From: Daphnia carinata
Taxonomy: Eukaryota; Arthropoda; Branchiopoda; Diplostraca; Daphniidae
Direction of reading: 5' to 3'
NCBI RefSeq assembly: GCF_022539665.2
Contig: NC_081333.1
Coordinates: forward strand, 5,020,971-5,084,970
DNA: 64,000 bases
The position numbers and the translations under genes are program-made. The notes beneath the pieces were generated by a model. It worked only from the letters and a program-made list of their open reading frames with translations. It had not been told where the DNA came from and did no database searches. Of the stretch, positions 23,934 to 34,462 are shown one piece after another. The stretch's first letter is position 1, and each line of letters begins with the position of its first letter.

Positions 23934-23969
23934 AACCAACTGTCTCAATCATTCTATCTACTTCTCAAC

Positions 23970-24595
23970 ATGCAGGTAGAAAAGATTGTTCAACAAAATG
24001 GTTTGAAATTATTGTTGAATTCTACTAAACTATATTTTTCGATTTCGAGTTCGTCGTACTCGTCGCCCTGATCGCTGCCGCCTTAGCCAATTCCGCCTAT
24101 CCTGGCTCAACTTATCCACCTTCCTCTTACAATAGGCCTTCCTACACGGCGTCAACTTACGAGACCAGGGAATACGTAAGCCTAATTGTCTTTTTCCCCA
24201 TCAGTTCAAATCCGTTTCTAAATAAACGATTGCCCATGCCATAGGCCACGCAGCCATACGATTTCAATTGGGCCGTCAATGATGGCTATGGCAACGACTA
24301 CTCCCACTCTGAGAGCAGCGACAGCAAAGTAACCACCGGCAGTTATCGCGTCCTGCTGCCCGATGGTCGCGTTCAGATCGTCACCTACAAAGCTGATAGC
24401 TACGGATACACGGCTGACGTAAAGTACGACGGCGAAGCCAAATACCCCACTGCCTCCTATTCCGCACGTAGCTACTCAGCACCACTTTACACTGCTCCTG
24501 TTGCCACCGCTCCCGCTCTTTACGCTATACCCTCTACGGCTACCGCAGCCGGCCCAATCTACAGGTCTTCCGTTAACGTTGCCCACGTTTACTAA
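23970..24595 (+). CDS. RR-2 type cuticle protein, 160 aa
   Basis: Chitin-binding protein of the RR-2 class, typical of hard cuticle. Exons 23970-23975 (Met-Gln), 24050-24175 and 24245-24595. Exon 2 holds the signal peptide (FVVLVALIAAALANSAYPG) and a Ser/Tyr/Pro stretch. Exon 3 starts ATQPYDFNWAVNDGYGNDYS and contains the RR-2 signature with HSESSDSKVTTGSYRVLLPD, GRVQIVTYKADSYGYTADV and KYDGEAKYP, then an Ala/Pro/Tyr tail. All borders are GT/AG and in phase; no damage seen. The closest relative is the gene at 27292-27919. Confidence 0.93.
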
Positions 24596-25545
24596 TCCCG
24601 CTAAATTGTGAAATATTTACGTCTAAAAGGTGCCATATGAAAAATTGGCCTATTAATAAACTATATTAAAGCAAAAGTATAATTTCCTTATTGATTGTAT
24701 AGCTACAAAACAGCACAAGTCAAAAGTCATAAAAAATGGGGAAAGTCTGAAAATGAACATCTTGATTACAACGGGAATGTAAACTAGCTTCTTGTTAAAT
24801 AGAAATTCAGTATTTTCGTGGTAGTAGCACAAACATTTTTCCCGTTCAGTAATTTGAGACCACAGGATGTTTAACCTCCTTTTTCCATATGCTTTCGAAG
24901 TACAATACATAGGTCTTCGAAAACTTACTTTATTTTATATTTGTTGAATGATTTAATCATTATTCGTTGAGGAGTCCCAACACCTCCTGATCTCCACGAA
25001 AAGCGGGACAAATTCCAATGAAACATAAAACGAGCTACCAGATAAATGTTCATCTGAACAACCCTCAAACTCAATCATGGGTTTTAAACTGCCTAAATGT
25101 CGAACTTGAAATCTCTGTATACGTCATATGTTCTAAACGTAGCATACGTATTCATTAATTCTTATATATTTCACCTCGGAATGTGTTTGAACGTGCAATG
25201 TTCGGTTTATCACATCAAACTCTTACCGTTTCGGCCAACAACGAGTGAAAATTCTAAGAACCAATGACGATGGATTCAAATTAATCATAACAACGCTTGC
25301 ATATTCTAGTTTTCAAGGAACCCAACACATTCAATACTCTATCACATTAGTGATTATACCCAATTACTTTGAAATATTCAAATCTCAAAAACCAAACTGT
25401 TGTGACATCACTTGCCTAGGATGATAATACCCAAAATAAGATACTCCGATTTCCTATGCTACTCGCATACTTCCTTGTTAAAACTTTGTAAAAGCAAAAT
25501 AAATGAATCAGTTCAGAAGACATCGGCAAAACTTTAATTTCTCAT

Positions 25546-25680
25546 AGCGCGGGTCGAGCATGTGACCTCAGCATTACTAACATTAATTTCATGCTTCTAA
25601 CGTCCATATGATTACTGTTGGTATAAGTACCATGGGCTTACCAACTGTGCCATTAGCGAAAACTCCCATGCTTTTCCAAC
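25546..25680 (-). pseudogene. tRNA-like relic
   Basis: Minus-strand reading gives GGCACAGTTGGTAAGCC, a long insert, then GAGGTCACATGCTCGACCC. It has the same layout as the relic at 21783-21903 and the same position beyond the 3' end of the minus-strand RR-2 gene, so it was duplicated with that unit. Confidence 0.35.
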
Positions 25681-25895
25681 GCAGGAGTTACGCTTGACAT
25701 TCATGGATTAGTTAAATAGTTCAACAATACATTGAAAACAAAGATATGGCGCTTACTTTCAGCGCAACCAGTGAAAGAAGTAAACTAGTTTTGTGTTGCA
25801 TACTCGGACCTCTTGCAGGCGTCATTTATTAAATAATATTCAGCAATATTTTAGCATCTAATGTTTGGAGCACTGAGGGTAGTGCAAATGAAACG

Positions 25896-26536
25896 TTAGT
25901 AGGCTGGAGTGGTGTACGCTGGGGCTTTGTAGGCCGGAGGTCTGTATTCGGGAGCTCTGTATGCTGGGGCAGAGTAAACGGGAGCAGCGGGTGCCTTGTA
26001 GGCTGCGGCAGAGTACGTGTTGTATTTGGACTGCACGTATTCGGGATATTTCGCTTCACCCTCATACTTGACATCAGCCGTGTAGCCGTAGCTATCAGCT
26101 CTGTACGTCACGATCTGAGTGCGGCCATCTGGAAGTTGAACGCGGTAAGAGCCAGTCGTGACTTTACCGTCGCTTCTCTCGGAGTGATCATAATCAGTGT
26201 AGTATTCAGCATCTTTCACGGAGTACCCAAAATCGTAAGGTTGAGCCTAAACAATTCATTTGAATCCGAATTAAATACGCCACATAAAAAAAAAACGTGT
26301 TCTAATCGAACTTACCTCGTAGTAAACTTCGCCGTATGAAGCGGCCTCGTACTTAGGGGATTCATATTTAGGAGCCACGTACTTTGGTGCGTATTCCGCA
26401 GTCCTGTAGGAATCAGCGGCGGCAATTGCGAAGACAGCGGCGATGATGAAAAACTGTTGTTACAATATATTGAATATGCTTTTCAGTATAATGGCAGCCG
26501 ATGGCAATTGAAAGTCAAGGTGTCGCTTACCTTCAT
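25896..26536 (-). CDS. RR-2 type cuticle protein, 164 aa
   Basis: Chitin-binding exoskeleton protein. Exons (minus): 26531-26536 (Met-Lys), 26316-26453, 25896-26246. Exon 2 carries the signal peptide (FFIIAAVFAIAAADSYR) and a repeat of YAPKYVAPKYESPKYEA. Exon 3 starts AQPYDFGYSVKDAEYYTDYD and contains the RR-2 core GKVTTGSYRVQLPDGRTQIV followed by TYRADSYGYTADVKYEG, then a tail of APAY/PPAY repeats ending at a TAA. Frame and borders are intact, in contrast to the paralogue at 22116-23098. It is divergently arranged with the plus-strand RR-2 gene at 27292. Confidence 0.93.
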
Positions 26537-26602
26537 GCTGCAGGAGAAGTGAGTTGCTTGAAATATTTTGATGACTGATGGTTTAAGCCGATTTGATCCC
26601 GA

Positions 26603-26610
26603 CTTTTATA
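26603..26610 (-). promoter_or_regulatory. TATA box of minus-strand RR-2 gene
   Basis: TATAAAAG on the minus strand, 67 bases before the start codon. Equivalent but diverged copies stand near 23165 and 29414 upstream of the related pseudogenes. Confidence 0.6.
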
Positions 26611-27217
26611 CTGAATTTTGATAGTAAGGATAATGCATGGCAATTGTGGGAAGTGGCAAATTCCCAAGCACAGTTTGATAGAAAGTGGTAGTCTAACTGA
26701 ATTAGGAGTTATTCTGGAATAAGTACGTTAGGTATCACAGAGTTGGAGAATAACCGGTTACTTACGAGCAAAGTTTGTGGCCCTGTGCCATAAATTCATT
26801 GTTGTGTCGTTTCTCTGACTTGGTCCACTGTTTTATCAAATAAATTATGTAAAGCTCAATGCTAATTTCGTAGGATGATATTTTTGAAAGTCGTTGTACA
26901 ATCAAGTTGATAATACCCTCTTTGGCTGGATTGATACCTATTCGGGGAGTGGGTCACAGAACTTAAGAGAGAGGATATTCTTGAAAGTGTCCGGTATAGA
27001 CACAATAGGGAAAATCCCGTTTTTTGATGGACTTGCCTGTTGACCATGATGAAATCCTGATCGAGGTCATTGTCAATAACGATCTAGATCATCTGTAGTA
27101 CAGTTTCGTTTTTAAAATGGAAAGGTGCTAAACACTTTTTTACGTCATCAAACATTTCCCCCATTTGAATCCAGCAAAGGTAACAGAAATAAGTACTACA
27201 AAGAAATCTCTCTACGG

Positions 27218-27254
27218 TATTTAAGGGCGAGCGAACAATAGAAAGGGTATCAGT
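27218..27254 (+). promoter_or_regulatory. core promoter of RR-2 cuticle gene
   Basis: TATTTAA at 27218-27224 and TCAGT initiator at 27250-27254, about 30 bases apart, 38 bases before the start codon. Confidence 0.6.
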
Positions 27255-27291
27255 TGCCCAACTGTCTCAAACGTACTATCAGCTTCCCAAC

Positions 27292-27919
27292 ATGCAGGTA
27301 ACATTTACTGTGCATTCAAACGATTCATAATTATTCTGTATAGTTCTAACAAAATCGCCATTTCAATTTTCAAGTTCGTCGTACTAGCCGCCTTGATCGC
27401 TGTCGCCGCAGCCAATTCTGCCTACCCTGGCTCAAGTTATGCAACTTCATCTTACAATAGGCCATCTTATTCACCTTCAACTTACGACGGCAAGGAATAC
27501 GTAAGTCCCATTGTCTTTTCTTTATCGATTCATAGCAGTGTCTAAATTAGTGGTTGCCCGTTTTATAGGCCGCCCAGCCATACGCTTTCAACTGGGCCGT
27601 CAACGATGGTTACGGCAGCGACTACTCCCACTCTGAGAGCAGCGATGGTCAGGTAACCACCGGCACTTACCGCGTCCTCCTGCCCGATGGTCGTGTACAA
27701 ATCGTCACCTACAAAGCTGATAGTTACGGATACAGAGCTGATGTCAAGTACGAAGGCGAAGCCAAGTACCCTGCTGCCACCTACTCCGCACCAGTTTACT
27801 CCGCACCAGTTTACACTTCTCCTGTTATCACCGCCCCTGCTCGTTACGCTATGCCAGTCACCGCTATTGCAACCGGCCCAATCTACAGGACTTCCGCTAA
27901 CGTTGCCCGCGACTACTAA
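27292..27919 (+). CDS. RR-2 type cuticle protein, 160 aa
   Basis: Paralogue of 23970-24595 with identical exon layout and length. Exons 27292-27297, 27375-27500, 27569-27919. Signal peptide FVVLAALIAVAAANSAYPG; the domain exon starts AAQPYAFNWAVNDGYGSDYS and keeps TTGTYRVLLPDGRVQIVTYK and ADSYGYRADVKYEGEAKYP. The tail carries two copies of YSAPV. No damage seen. The AT-rich 3' flank with AATAAA resembles that of the paralogue. Confidence 0.93.
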
Positions 27920-28329
27920 GCCCACTAAACTTTGAAATGTTTACGCCCAAAGATGCCCATTAAAAATTTATCATTTAATAAATTAAACTAAAGCAAAACT
28001 ACAACGTCCTTATTTATTGTCTAACTCCAAAAAAGGACAAGTAATAAATCATTAAAAAAAATAATTTTTTAGAAACATAAATGTTCAATTGAAACGTAAT
28101 GTAATTTTTTTTAAGCATAAAGTCAAAAGCTTTTTGTGAAACATGAACGTGTTTGTGGAAACTATCGATATTAGACGCTTAGTACTCAAATCCAACACAA
28201 ACGCTTCCATTCTGCTTTTTGAGAATACAAAATGCCTAAACCTTTTTTTCGCATATGCTTTCGGAGTAAATAAATTGGTGTTCGAGCTCCTAACTGTATT
28301 GCGCATTTTAGTACTACCTAATCATAATT

Positions 28330-28890
28330 GAATGAATAGCTCCAACACCGTCGGATCTCCACAAAAAGCTGATCAAATCCAGCTGAAACCGAAACTGGAC
28401 TTTTAAAGCTGTCACCCTAACAGTATAGCATTCTGTTATGGATAACATACCGCGATTGTTGAAGAGAAGATATTCAGCTAACCAACAATTATTTTTAATG
28501 AAATTTTAATATCCGCCTGCTGCAATGTTTAGTATTTTTACCCATAACAGGAAATATGCCAGCATACTTCGTATTAGAAGGCCGGTTTATTACCCGTTAC
28601 CCGCAAAAGCTTATGTTATACAAGCGTATCAATTCGCAAACAAATCAATCATATTATTACTTGGTATACTGTGTCTTAGCTTTGACCATTTAACACATTG
28701 AATAACTGTTTCATATTTTTGAGCATTCCCAATTACTATCAAGCATTCAAATCTTAATAACCAAACTGTTGAGGTGTGGCTCCTTTAGGGCATTGTGGAT
28801 CAATGATATCACCCATAACAAGATTCGACTGCTTTCGTATGCGACCCATCTATTATGTTACCAAACTAAGATAAAACGATGCAGTGAATT
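28330..28890. other. AT-rich spacer, no gene seen
   Basis: No coding exon found. It contains segments similar to the spacer after the first plus-strand RR-2 gene (24960-25500), consistent with the duplication of the whole unit. Confidence 0.4.
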
Positions 28891-29239
28891 CATTTATTTT
28901 ATAACAAAAGCATTGGCAAAAATCTTTATTTCTCCAGTTGGGTATTAGTGAACGCACAACGTCACTATTACTTTTCATAATTACATATTCGGTCCGCAAA
29001 ACGAATTAGTGCCTTACAGATAGTATGCTCTAAGCATCTGCGGCACCGAGGACCATGTTTGGATTTTCCATAGCCAATCCACTGCCTGTAACATTCATGT
29101 TATAATTTGAATTTCAATAATGGTATAGTTAAAAGGAACATTGAAAATGTAATGTGGTCGTTTATTTCAGCATAACCAATGTATAGAAGTAAACTGATTT
29201 TGCATTGCGTGATTAGACTTCATGGGGGTGATGTGATGG

Positions 29240-29480
29240 GGGTCATGTATTAAATTTTGCTTTGGAGGCTGGTGTAGGGTAGACGGCGACCGGAGCCGTG
29301 TAGACTGGGGTGGAGTAAACGGGAGTAGGGGTAGCAGAAGATTTATATTGGGGAGTTGGGGAAACTGGTGCAGGAGCCCTAGTTTGGTGTGGTTTGAGTA
29401 GATTCGATCGCGATATTTATAGCGAGCGTTGAACGTAAGTAGAGCAACTGTGGGATATGGCACATCTGCAAGTATGCTTA
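29240..29480 (-). pseudogene. remnant of a third minus-strand RR-2 cuticle gene
   Basis: Minus-strand translation gives only the tail repeats (PTPVYSTPVYTAPVAVYPTP) and a stop near 29252. Immediately upstream lies sequence matching the promoter region of the other minus-strand copies, including TATAAATA near 29414. Signal peptide and chitin-binding exons are missing, so an internal deletion fused promoter to tail. Confidence 0.7.
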
Positions 29481-29639
29481 GCACCAAACGAAAGTAACTG
29501 GATTCAATGGTTGTTCGGAATAAGTACGTTAATGGAGGTGAACTTGAGTAACAACGGTTGATTTACGAGCATGATTTATGACCATGGGCAAGAAATCCTT
29601 AGTTTTGTTGTTTTTCAGTTAATGTTTTGTTCATTTTAA

Positions 29640-30000
29640 TGCACCGAAAATGTAAACGTATTGTTTTAATTCGACGTCGCTGTAGTGGAATCGGAAGTAG
29701 CCCGTGTGTTGGTGCGTGACATTGCGTAGCGTCATCGAAGATGTCACGTGAGTTCCATTCGTATCCTACGTTTCTTGAAAACGCTCGTCTACTTTTATCA
29801 GTTGCAAATGAAGAAATCGATTAAAACATTCACAAAGGGGAAAGACAGTGTTAATTGCTAGATAGACGTATTTGTGGATGTTTAGTGAGAAAATCGGGCA
29901 GTTCCCATTTCCATCGGAGTACCGTCTGATTAGCTTCCATCTCATTTTCATACGCGTAGCTACTCGTTATCGTGAGCGTTGTATTCAGTTCAACTACGGC
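29640..30000 (-). pseudogene. Ig-domain receptor fragment (copy of 39033 exon)
   Basis: Minus-strand reading shows the Ig-like exon with LTITSSYAYENEMEANQTV and LPDFLTKHPQ, and remains of the next exon. It is the inverted copy of 39033-39450. The rest of the receptor is missing on this side, where the repeat arm ends near 29633. Confidence 0.65.
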
Positions 30001-31064
30001 CTTTCGAAGCTGTAGGCAACAAACAGTTGTAACAACATGGACAATGTTGTGATGCACAGTTGAATGTTTGGGAGGGATAAAAGAGCCGAACGGCTTTTCG
30101 GTCCCGAGTCAGTTTGGCTCTATTCATATTACCTGTTGCGCGTAGACACATCACGCGCTACTCACGCCTGTTGCTACGACGCGTTCGTCACATTTTAGCC
30201 CCCCTTCCAATTTATCGGTGGCACTATTGGGCCACTTAGTTGCCTGGAAATGAACACTTGGGACACGTCACCACCCAAAGTGCCTCATTGATTGATCTGT
30301 CAATCGATTTTTAATCGAAAGTTGCATCGTTAACGTACTAGCTAGCGGGAAATGCAATTTTCGTGGCCAGGCAAGTCGATGTGTTTTATGGTGCGATCAT
30401 AAAAACATGACACCGTAAACAGCGATTCTGAAAGTGCGGAAGATGACATTGGACGTTGTTCATCTCTATCCCGCGTGCACTATTGATAATTTGATATACA
30501 CGCAACTTAAGTTTTAACTTTGATTTCTTCTCGCGATAATACAATCTTGTTTACTGTGTCAAGGTGATTGCATCTTCACACTAAAGTTGGGTCTCTGTAC
30601 GTTTTTTCCCTGTAGAGCAAACCAATCAAAAGAGTCCTACTTACTGGCGGATTTAATCAACCGGGAAAGTTTCTATGTTGTCTCTCCAGGCCTTTTTTTA
30701 TTGCATTTTCATTCTAATAACAATTGCATCAATTAACAATTCTATGTTTGCTGCTGCTGCTAAACGCTAATTAGATTTGCGTCGAAAATTGATTGCACGC
30801 AAACATTGATTAGAAACAATAAAGCATTTCTGCCACGGAGGTATGGAATAGATTTTAATCTCTCCTTTAAAGGTCGTTTGTTTTTTCCGTTACGTTTCCT
30901 ATTTCTTCTTTCGTTTTGTTCTTCGGCTTTTAAAGACGCTAAAATCAGGCCCTTCCTTACCACTATTACATAACAAATTTTAATGTTTTTCGCAAAGGTT
31001 TGGAGTTTCCGGAAGCTACACTTGACATTTGATTACCGGAACCCCTTTTTAATAAGGGTTTAAA

Positions 31065-31094
31065 TACCCACCTGTGCTGCGCTTTGCCATCAGT
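31065..31094 (+). promoter_or_regulatory. probable core promoter of trypsin-like copy 1
   Basis: TTTAAATA near 31069 followed by a TCAGT initiator at 31090-31094, within the expected spacing for arthropod genes. Confidence 0.4.
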
Positions 31095-31600
31095 CCAGCA
31101 GAGCAGTTCACAGAGCTATATCTGATGTGCCTAGTGTTAAGGCAGGTGAATGCTTAGTTTAAGCTAGATTTTAATTGCTATTCTTTTAACTAAGTTAATA
31201 CTACAGTCTGTGTGCAGATGATAGGAAATGTTTATGTGCTTCTTTGGGATCAGCTGAAGTAATGCACAGATGGACATGTGTACATCTCTCCTGATCAGCT
31301 GAGTGTAATGAAAACTGGAACTTGTCTCGTCGGCCACGTTGGTAATAGTTTAATTGGTATTTATTCTGACGCGTATGTGTTTCCTGTAATTGAATTTTCG
31401 TTGTGTGTGTTGTACCCGACTGTGTTTGAATTTGTTCTAGTGAAAGCTGTGCACCGTTTCATCATTCACCACCTGTTCGGCGCAATCGCGTTGAAGGATG
31501 TGAATTAAAAAGCTTCGCTGGAGGCGAACTCGATCACCAGTTGATTTGCACCGGTCTTCCATCAAGTGCTAAGGAACATTTACCAACGTTATCATTAGCC

Positions 31601-33055
31601 ATGGGTTCCACAGTTTGGGTAAATTTATCTTTTCTTTTTGCCAGTTGCATGCAGCTTAATTACTAAACTTTTTTTCTTTTTCTGTAGAGAGTCTTGCTGT
31701 TCTGCGTTTTCGGATGCGTTTATTCGAATTCTGCTGCTGGAGGGGGCCTCAACAATGTTGAGTGTGCTTTCTGTTACCGTTTCATATATTCGTAGTGTTA
31801 AGTTTGTTTTTAAAATAAGGGACAGTAAAGATTGATCAGATCGTTGATGCGGCCCAGGCTGCTGCTGGGCAATTTCCGTATATGGTAAGCAACAAATTCT
31901 TTTTGTGGTCGTCATGCTAATAAGTTTGAATTATTCAACCTTGTTTAGTCAATTTTACGCCTCAACGGCGCTTTCTTCTACGGTGGGACTTTGGTTGCGC
32001 CTTTTCTTTTGATGGCTCTTCATTTTCTGGTAAAGTAGGGATCTTTTTACGACCTCGCTGTTCCCTGAAAATTGAAACCCCTCCGTAACTTGCACGCAAT
32101 TCTGTTCAGCTTGCAGTCGTTGATTCTGGTTTAGTGTTTGTGGTTTAGTATTTAGTGTAGCAAAATTTTGTTCGTGTTCAATGTTGTATGTTTGTTTTTC
32201 TCGTAGTGTGCCTGCTTCGTCTGCGGCCGAGCCGGCGCTGAGATGAGAGCTGTACGGAGGTTCATTGTGCATCCCTCTTACAATTTCGTATCAAGGGTAA
32301 GGGCCTATTCTTTACAATGAGGGCGGGATTTTAGTTTTCCTAATAACGTCGTTCTAATTTAATTACAGCACAACGGCATTGCCATAATGGCTTTCAGTAC
32401 TCCTGTTAACAACACCGTGCCTGTTGAGCTACCTTTTTTCTAGGCGCGCACACTTCGTATGAGGGACGGAGTACGGTTATTGCTGGATGGGGAACGACAT
32501 CTTCCGGTGGGTGTGTTTTTTTAATTATTTACCATTTACATGTGGTGTCGTTTGTTATGCAAAGTTTAACTCACCGTTTTGCCGTCGAAAGGTGGATGTG
32601 TGTCCAGCACGTTGCTCAGGGCGACGGTTAACGTTCTCGAGAACAGCCTGTGCTGCATCAGTATGGAAGGACTTTGTTTGGATTGGCCGTTGTATCGAGT
32701 TCGTTTTACCCTAGTGAGATGATGTGTGCCGCTACGGCTGGGAAGGACACTTGTCAGGTCTGTCAATTTCTTTTTGTTCGTGTTTCGACCAAACTTTGTT
32801 TTTCGATTGATTCTGTAACAATAGTCTTCAGGGTGATGGTGGCAGTCCATTGCTCTATACCGGGTATCAAGTAGGTATTACCATTTTGGCAGGGGCGTGC
32901 CGATCCCGGATACGCTGGAGTGTATACACTTGTCACCAATTATCTTGGATGGATTGGAGACACTCAAAGGAGGATTTAGAACTTTATGGACGCAGTGAGC
33001 CGCTTAGGCGCGAATGGCTTTTTCGGTGTAGGGTGGAGGGTTGCAGTTCATAAAT
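31601..33055 (+). pseudogene. trypsin-like serine protease pseudogene, copy 1
   Basis: S1 family protease of chymotrypsin fold. Exon pieces: 31601-31618 (start), 31688-31761 (signal peptide), 31831-31884 (QIVDAAQAAAGQFPYM, the activation site), about 31950-32278 (GGTLV strand, then damaged; later AVRRFIVHPSYN), 32369-32519 (AIMAFSTPV, then VIAGWGTTSSGG in another frame), 32592-32759 (MMCAATAGKDTCQ) and from 32831 (GDGGSPLLYTGYQVGIT). It is dead: frameshifts in three exons, the His exon (TAAHC) destroyed, catalytic Asp of the DIA motif replaced by Gly (NGIA), and Ser of GDSG replaced by Gly. It lies partly in the left inverted repeat arm. Confidence 0.8.
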
Positions 33056-33099
33056 AATACAATTGCCATAATTGACTTGGTGGAGAATGCATATTTTCA

Positions 33100-33560
33100 C
33101 CTGATAGTTTCCAGAGGACGGTACTGTATAACCAGGTATCCGTTTGGTTGGAGGAGATGCGATCCGACATAGATTGCTGTGCAGGATATTGGAGTTGTAT
33201 TGTGTGCAGAATTAGCTGGTACCTTGATCCCATTGAACGACGGTGCCATTGGACTGAATGAGAATTTTTATTGGGCAAGAAACCCATCCTGGCGGTTTGA
33301 AGCGACCAAGGGACTAGTTCACGGTTAGAAGCCGGTTCCTTGGGGGTTAATGTTTGGGTATGTTTCGTACCATATCGTAGCATCTCACTCATTGAGTGTT
33401 GGTTTGATTTTTCTTGGTTTCCAATTATGACATGCAATTTAAGACGCCGCAAGTACGCGGTGAGCTAAGGGTATCCCTGTGGGTCGTTGCAATTGATCTA
33501 AGCCTTCTAATGACTGTACATTTTATGAAAACTGCGTTTACAAATTGTTATTCTAGGCAA
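33100..33560. other. unrecognised stretch after trypsin copy 1
   Basis: A short plus-strand frame near 33200-33290 reads AELAGTLIPLNDGAIGLNEN. A possibly related minus-strand stretch lies near 42180-42320. I cannot assign a family; it may be a second domain once joined to the protease gene. Confidence 0.25.
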
Positions 33561-33709
33561 TGGATTTATGACGAATGTATTCACTTACATTTCATATTCA
33601 ATTTTCGTTTCGGAAGGAAGCTCTCGTTCTAGACACGGAATTCTGCCGAGTAATTTTCTTGGTATTCAAGGTGCTTGAGAAACGGAATGAAAGTTCTGTG
33701 TTATTTTAC

Positions 33710-33886
33710 AGGGTGATAGGGGTGACTCTGATTTTTGTCTGCGGAATTCAAGTGGCTGTTACTTCCTTCGGCAATGAATGTGATGATCCTTACTTTGTCG
33801 GCGTTTGTTCCACCTTCGTGCGTTGTTCCACCAACGTCGATTGGGTTGCAATCACCCAGGCCAACAATCCTCCAATAGCTGGGTAA
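33710..33886 (+). pseudogene. trypsin-like C-terminal fragment
   Basis: After an acceptor near 33712 one frame reads VCGIQVAVTSFGNECDDPYF followed by VGVCSTFVRCSTNVDWV, the last strand and helix of an S1 protease domain. The Ser motif just before it is scrambled by indels. No other exon of this copy was found; it lies between copies 1 and 2. Confidence 0.65.
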
Positions 33887-34462
33887 TTGAACTACTGACT
33901 ATGTCTCATCTACCGTTCGGTTTCAGTGGGCTTTCTTATTGTTGCGCGCTTGCTGTTAACATGTTAAAAAAAACACGTGTACGTTAGGCTACAGATTTTA
34001 GTTATTAAACTGATTTGATACAGGTTGTGACATGAATGCGAATTTCGCATTGAAAATGATGGTAGTGAAGTCTTATGTTCTTTAATAGGAGTTTCAATGG
34101 AGTGGGGTTTTATCAACAAGTGTGCACTTTGCGTTCTTATTTGCAAGGCACGTGTACAATTATGCGAGGTGACAGCTGCAACATTTTATTTTTAAATTTT
34201 TTCTTCCTTGTTTTCCCGTCGTACTCAAAACTCGACGCGTGTGTTCTTGCGAAATGACGTATGAGAGTTATTTCACTGCGTCTTTTTTTCCAAACAACTG
34301 TAGCACATGGTCTGCAACTTCGTGCATTGGTGTTTCTTTCTAGAGAAATGACGTTCTGAATTGTCGAAATATAACGGAGCCCGAAAGGATCAACTTGTCC
34401 ATAAGCTGCCTTGGCTCTACTGACAGTTGCAAATCGTCTGACATTTCAAGTGCATCGTTAAG

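Larger units (their letters stand above)
21480..24960. repeat. cuticle duplication unit 1
   Basis: This block and 25400-28330 share gene order: a tRNA-like relic, a minus-strand RR-2 gene, a diverged intergenic promoter region, then a plus-strand RR-2 gene and a similar AT-rich tail. They are most simply explained as a tandem duplication of one two-gene unit. A third, mostly deleted unit lies at 28850-29600. Confidence 0.75.
29633..32402 (+). repeat. left arm of a large inverted repeat
   Basis: Reads as the reverse complement of 36950-39462 with many small differences; matching pieces were checked at 29640-30060, 30260-30480, 30600-30980, 31640-31900 and 31950-32400. The arm carries, in minus orientation, the first exons of an Ig-domain receptor, about 1 kb without a gene (30100-31060), and, in plus orientation, the promoter and 5' exons of a trypsin-like gene. 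Confidence 0.8.
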
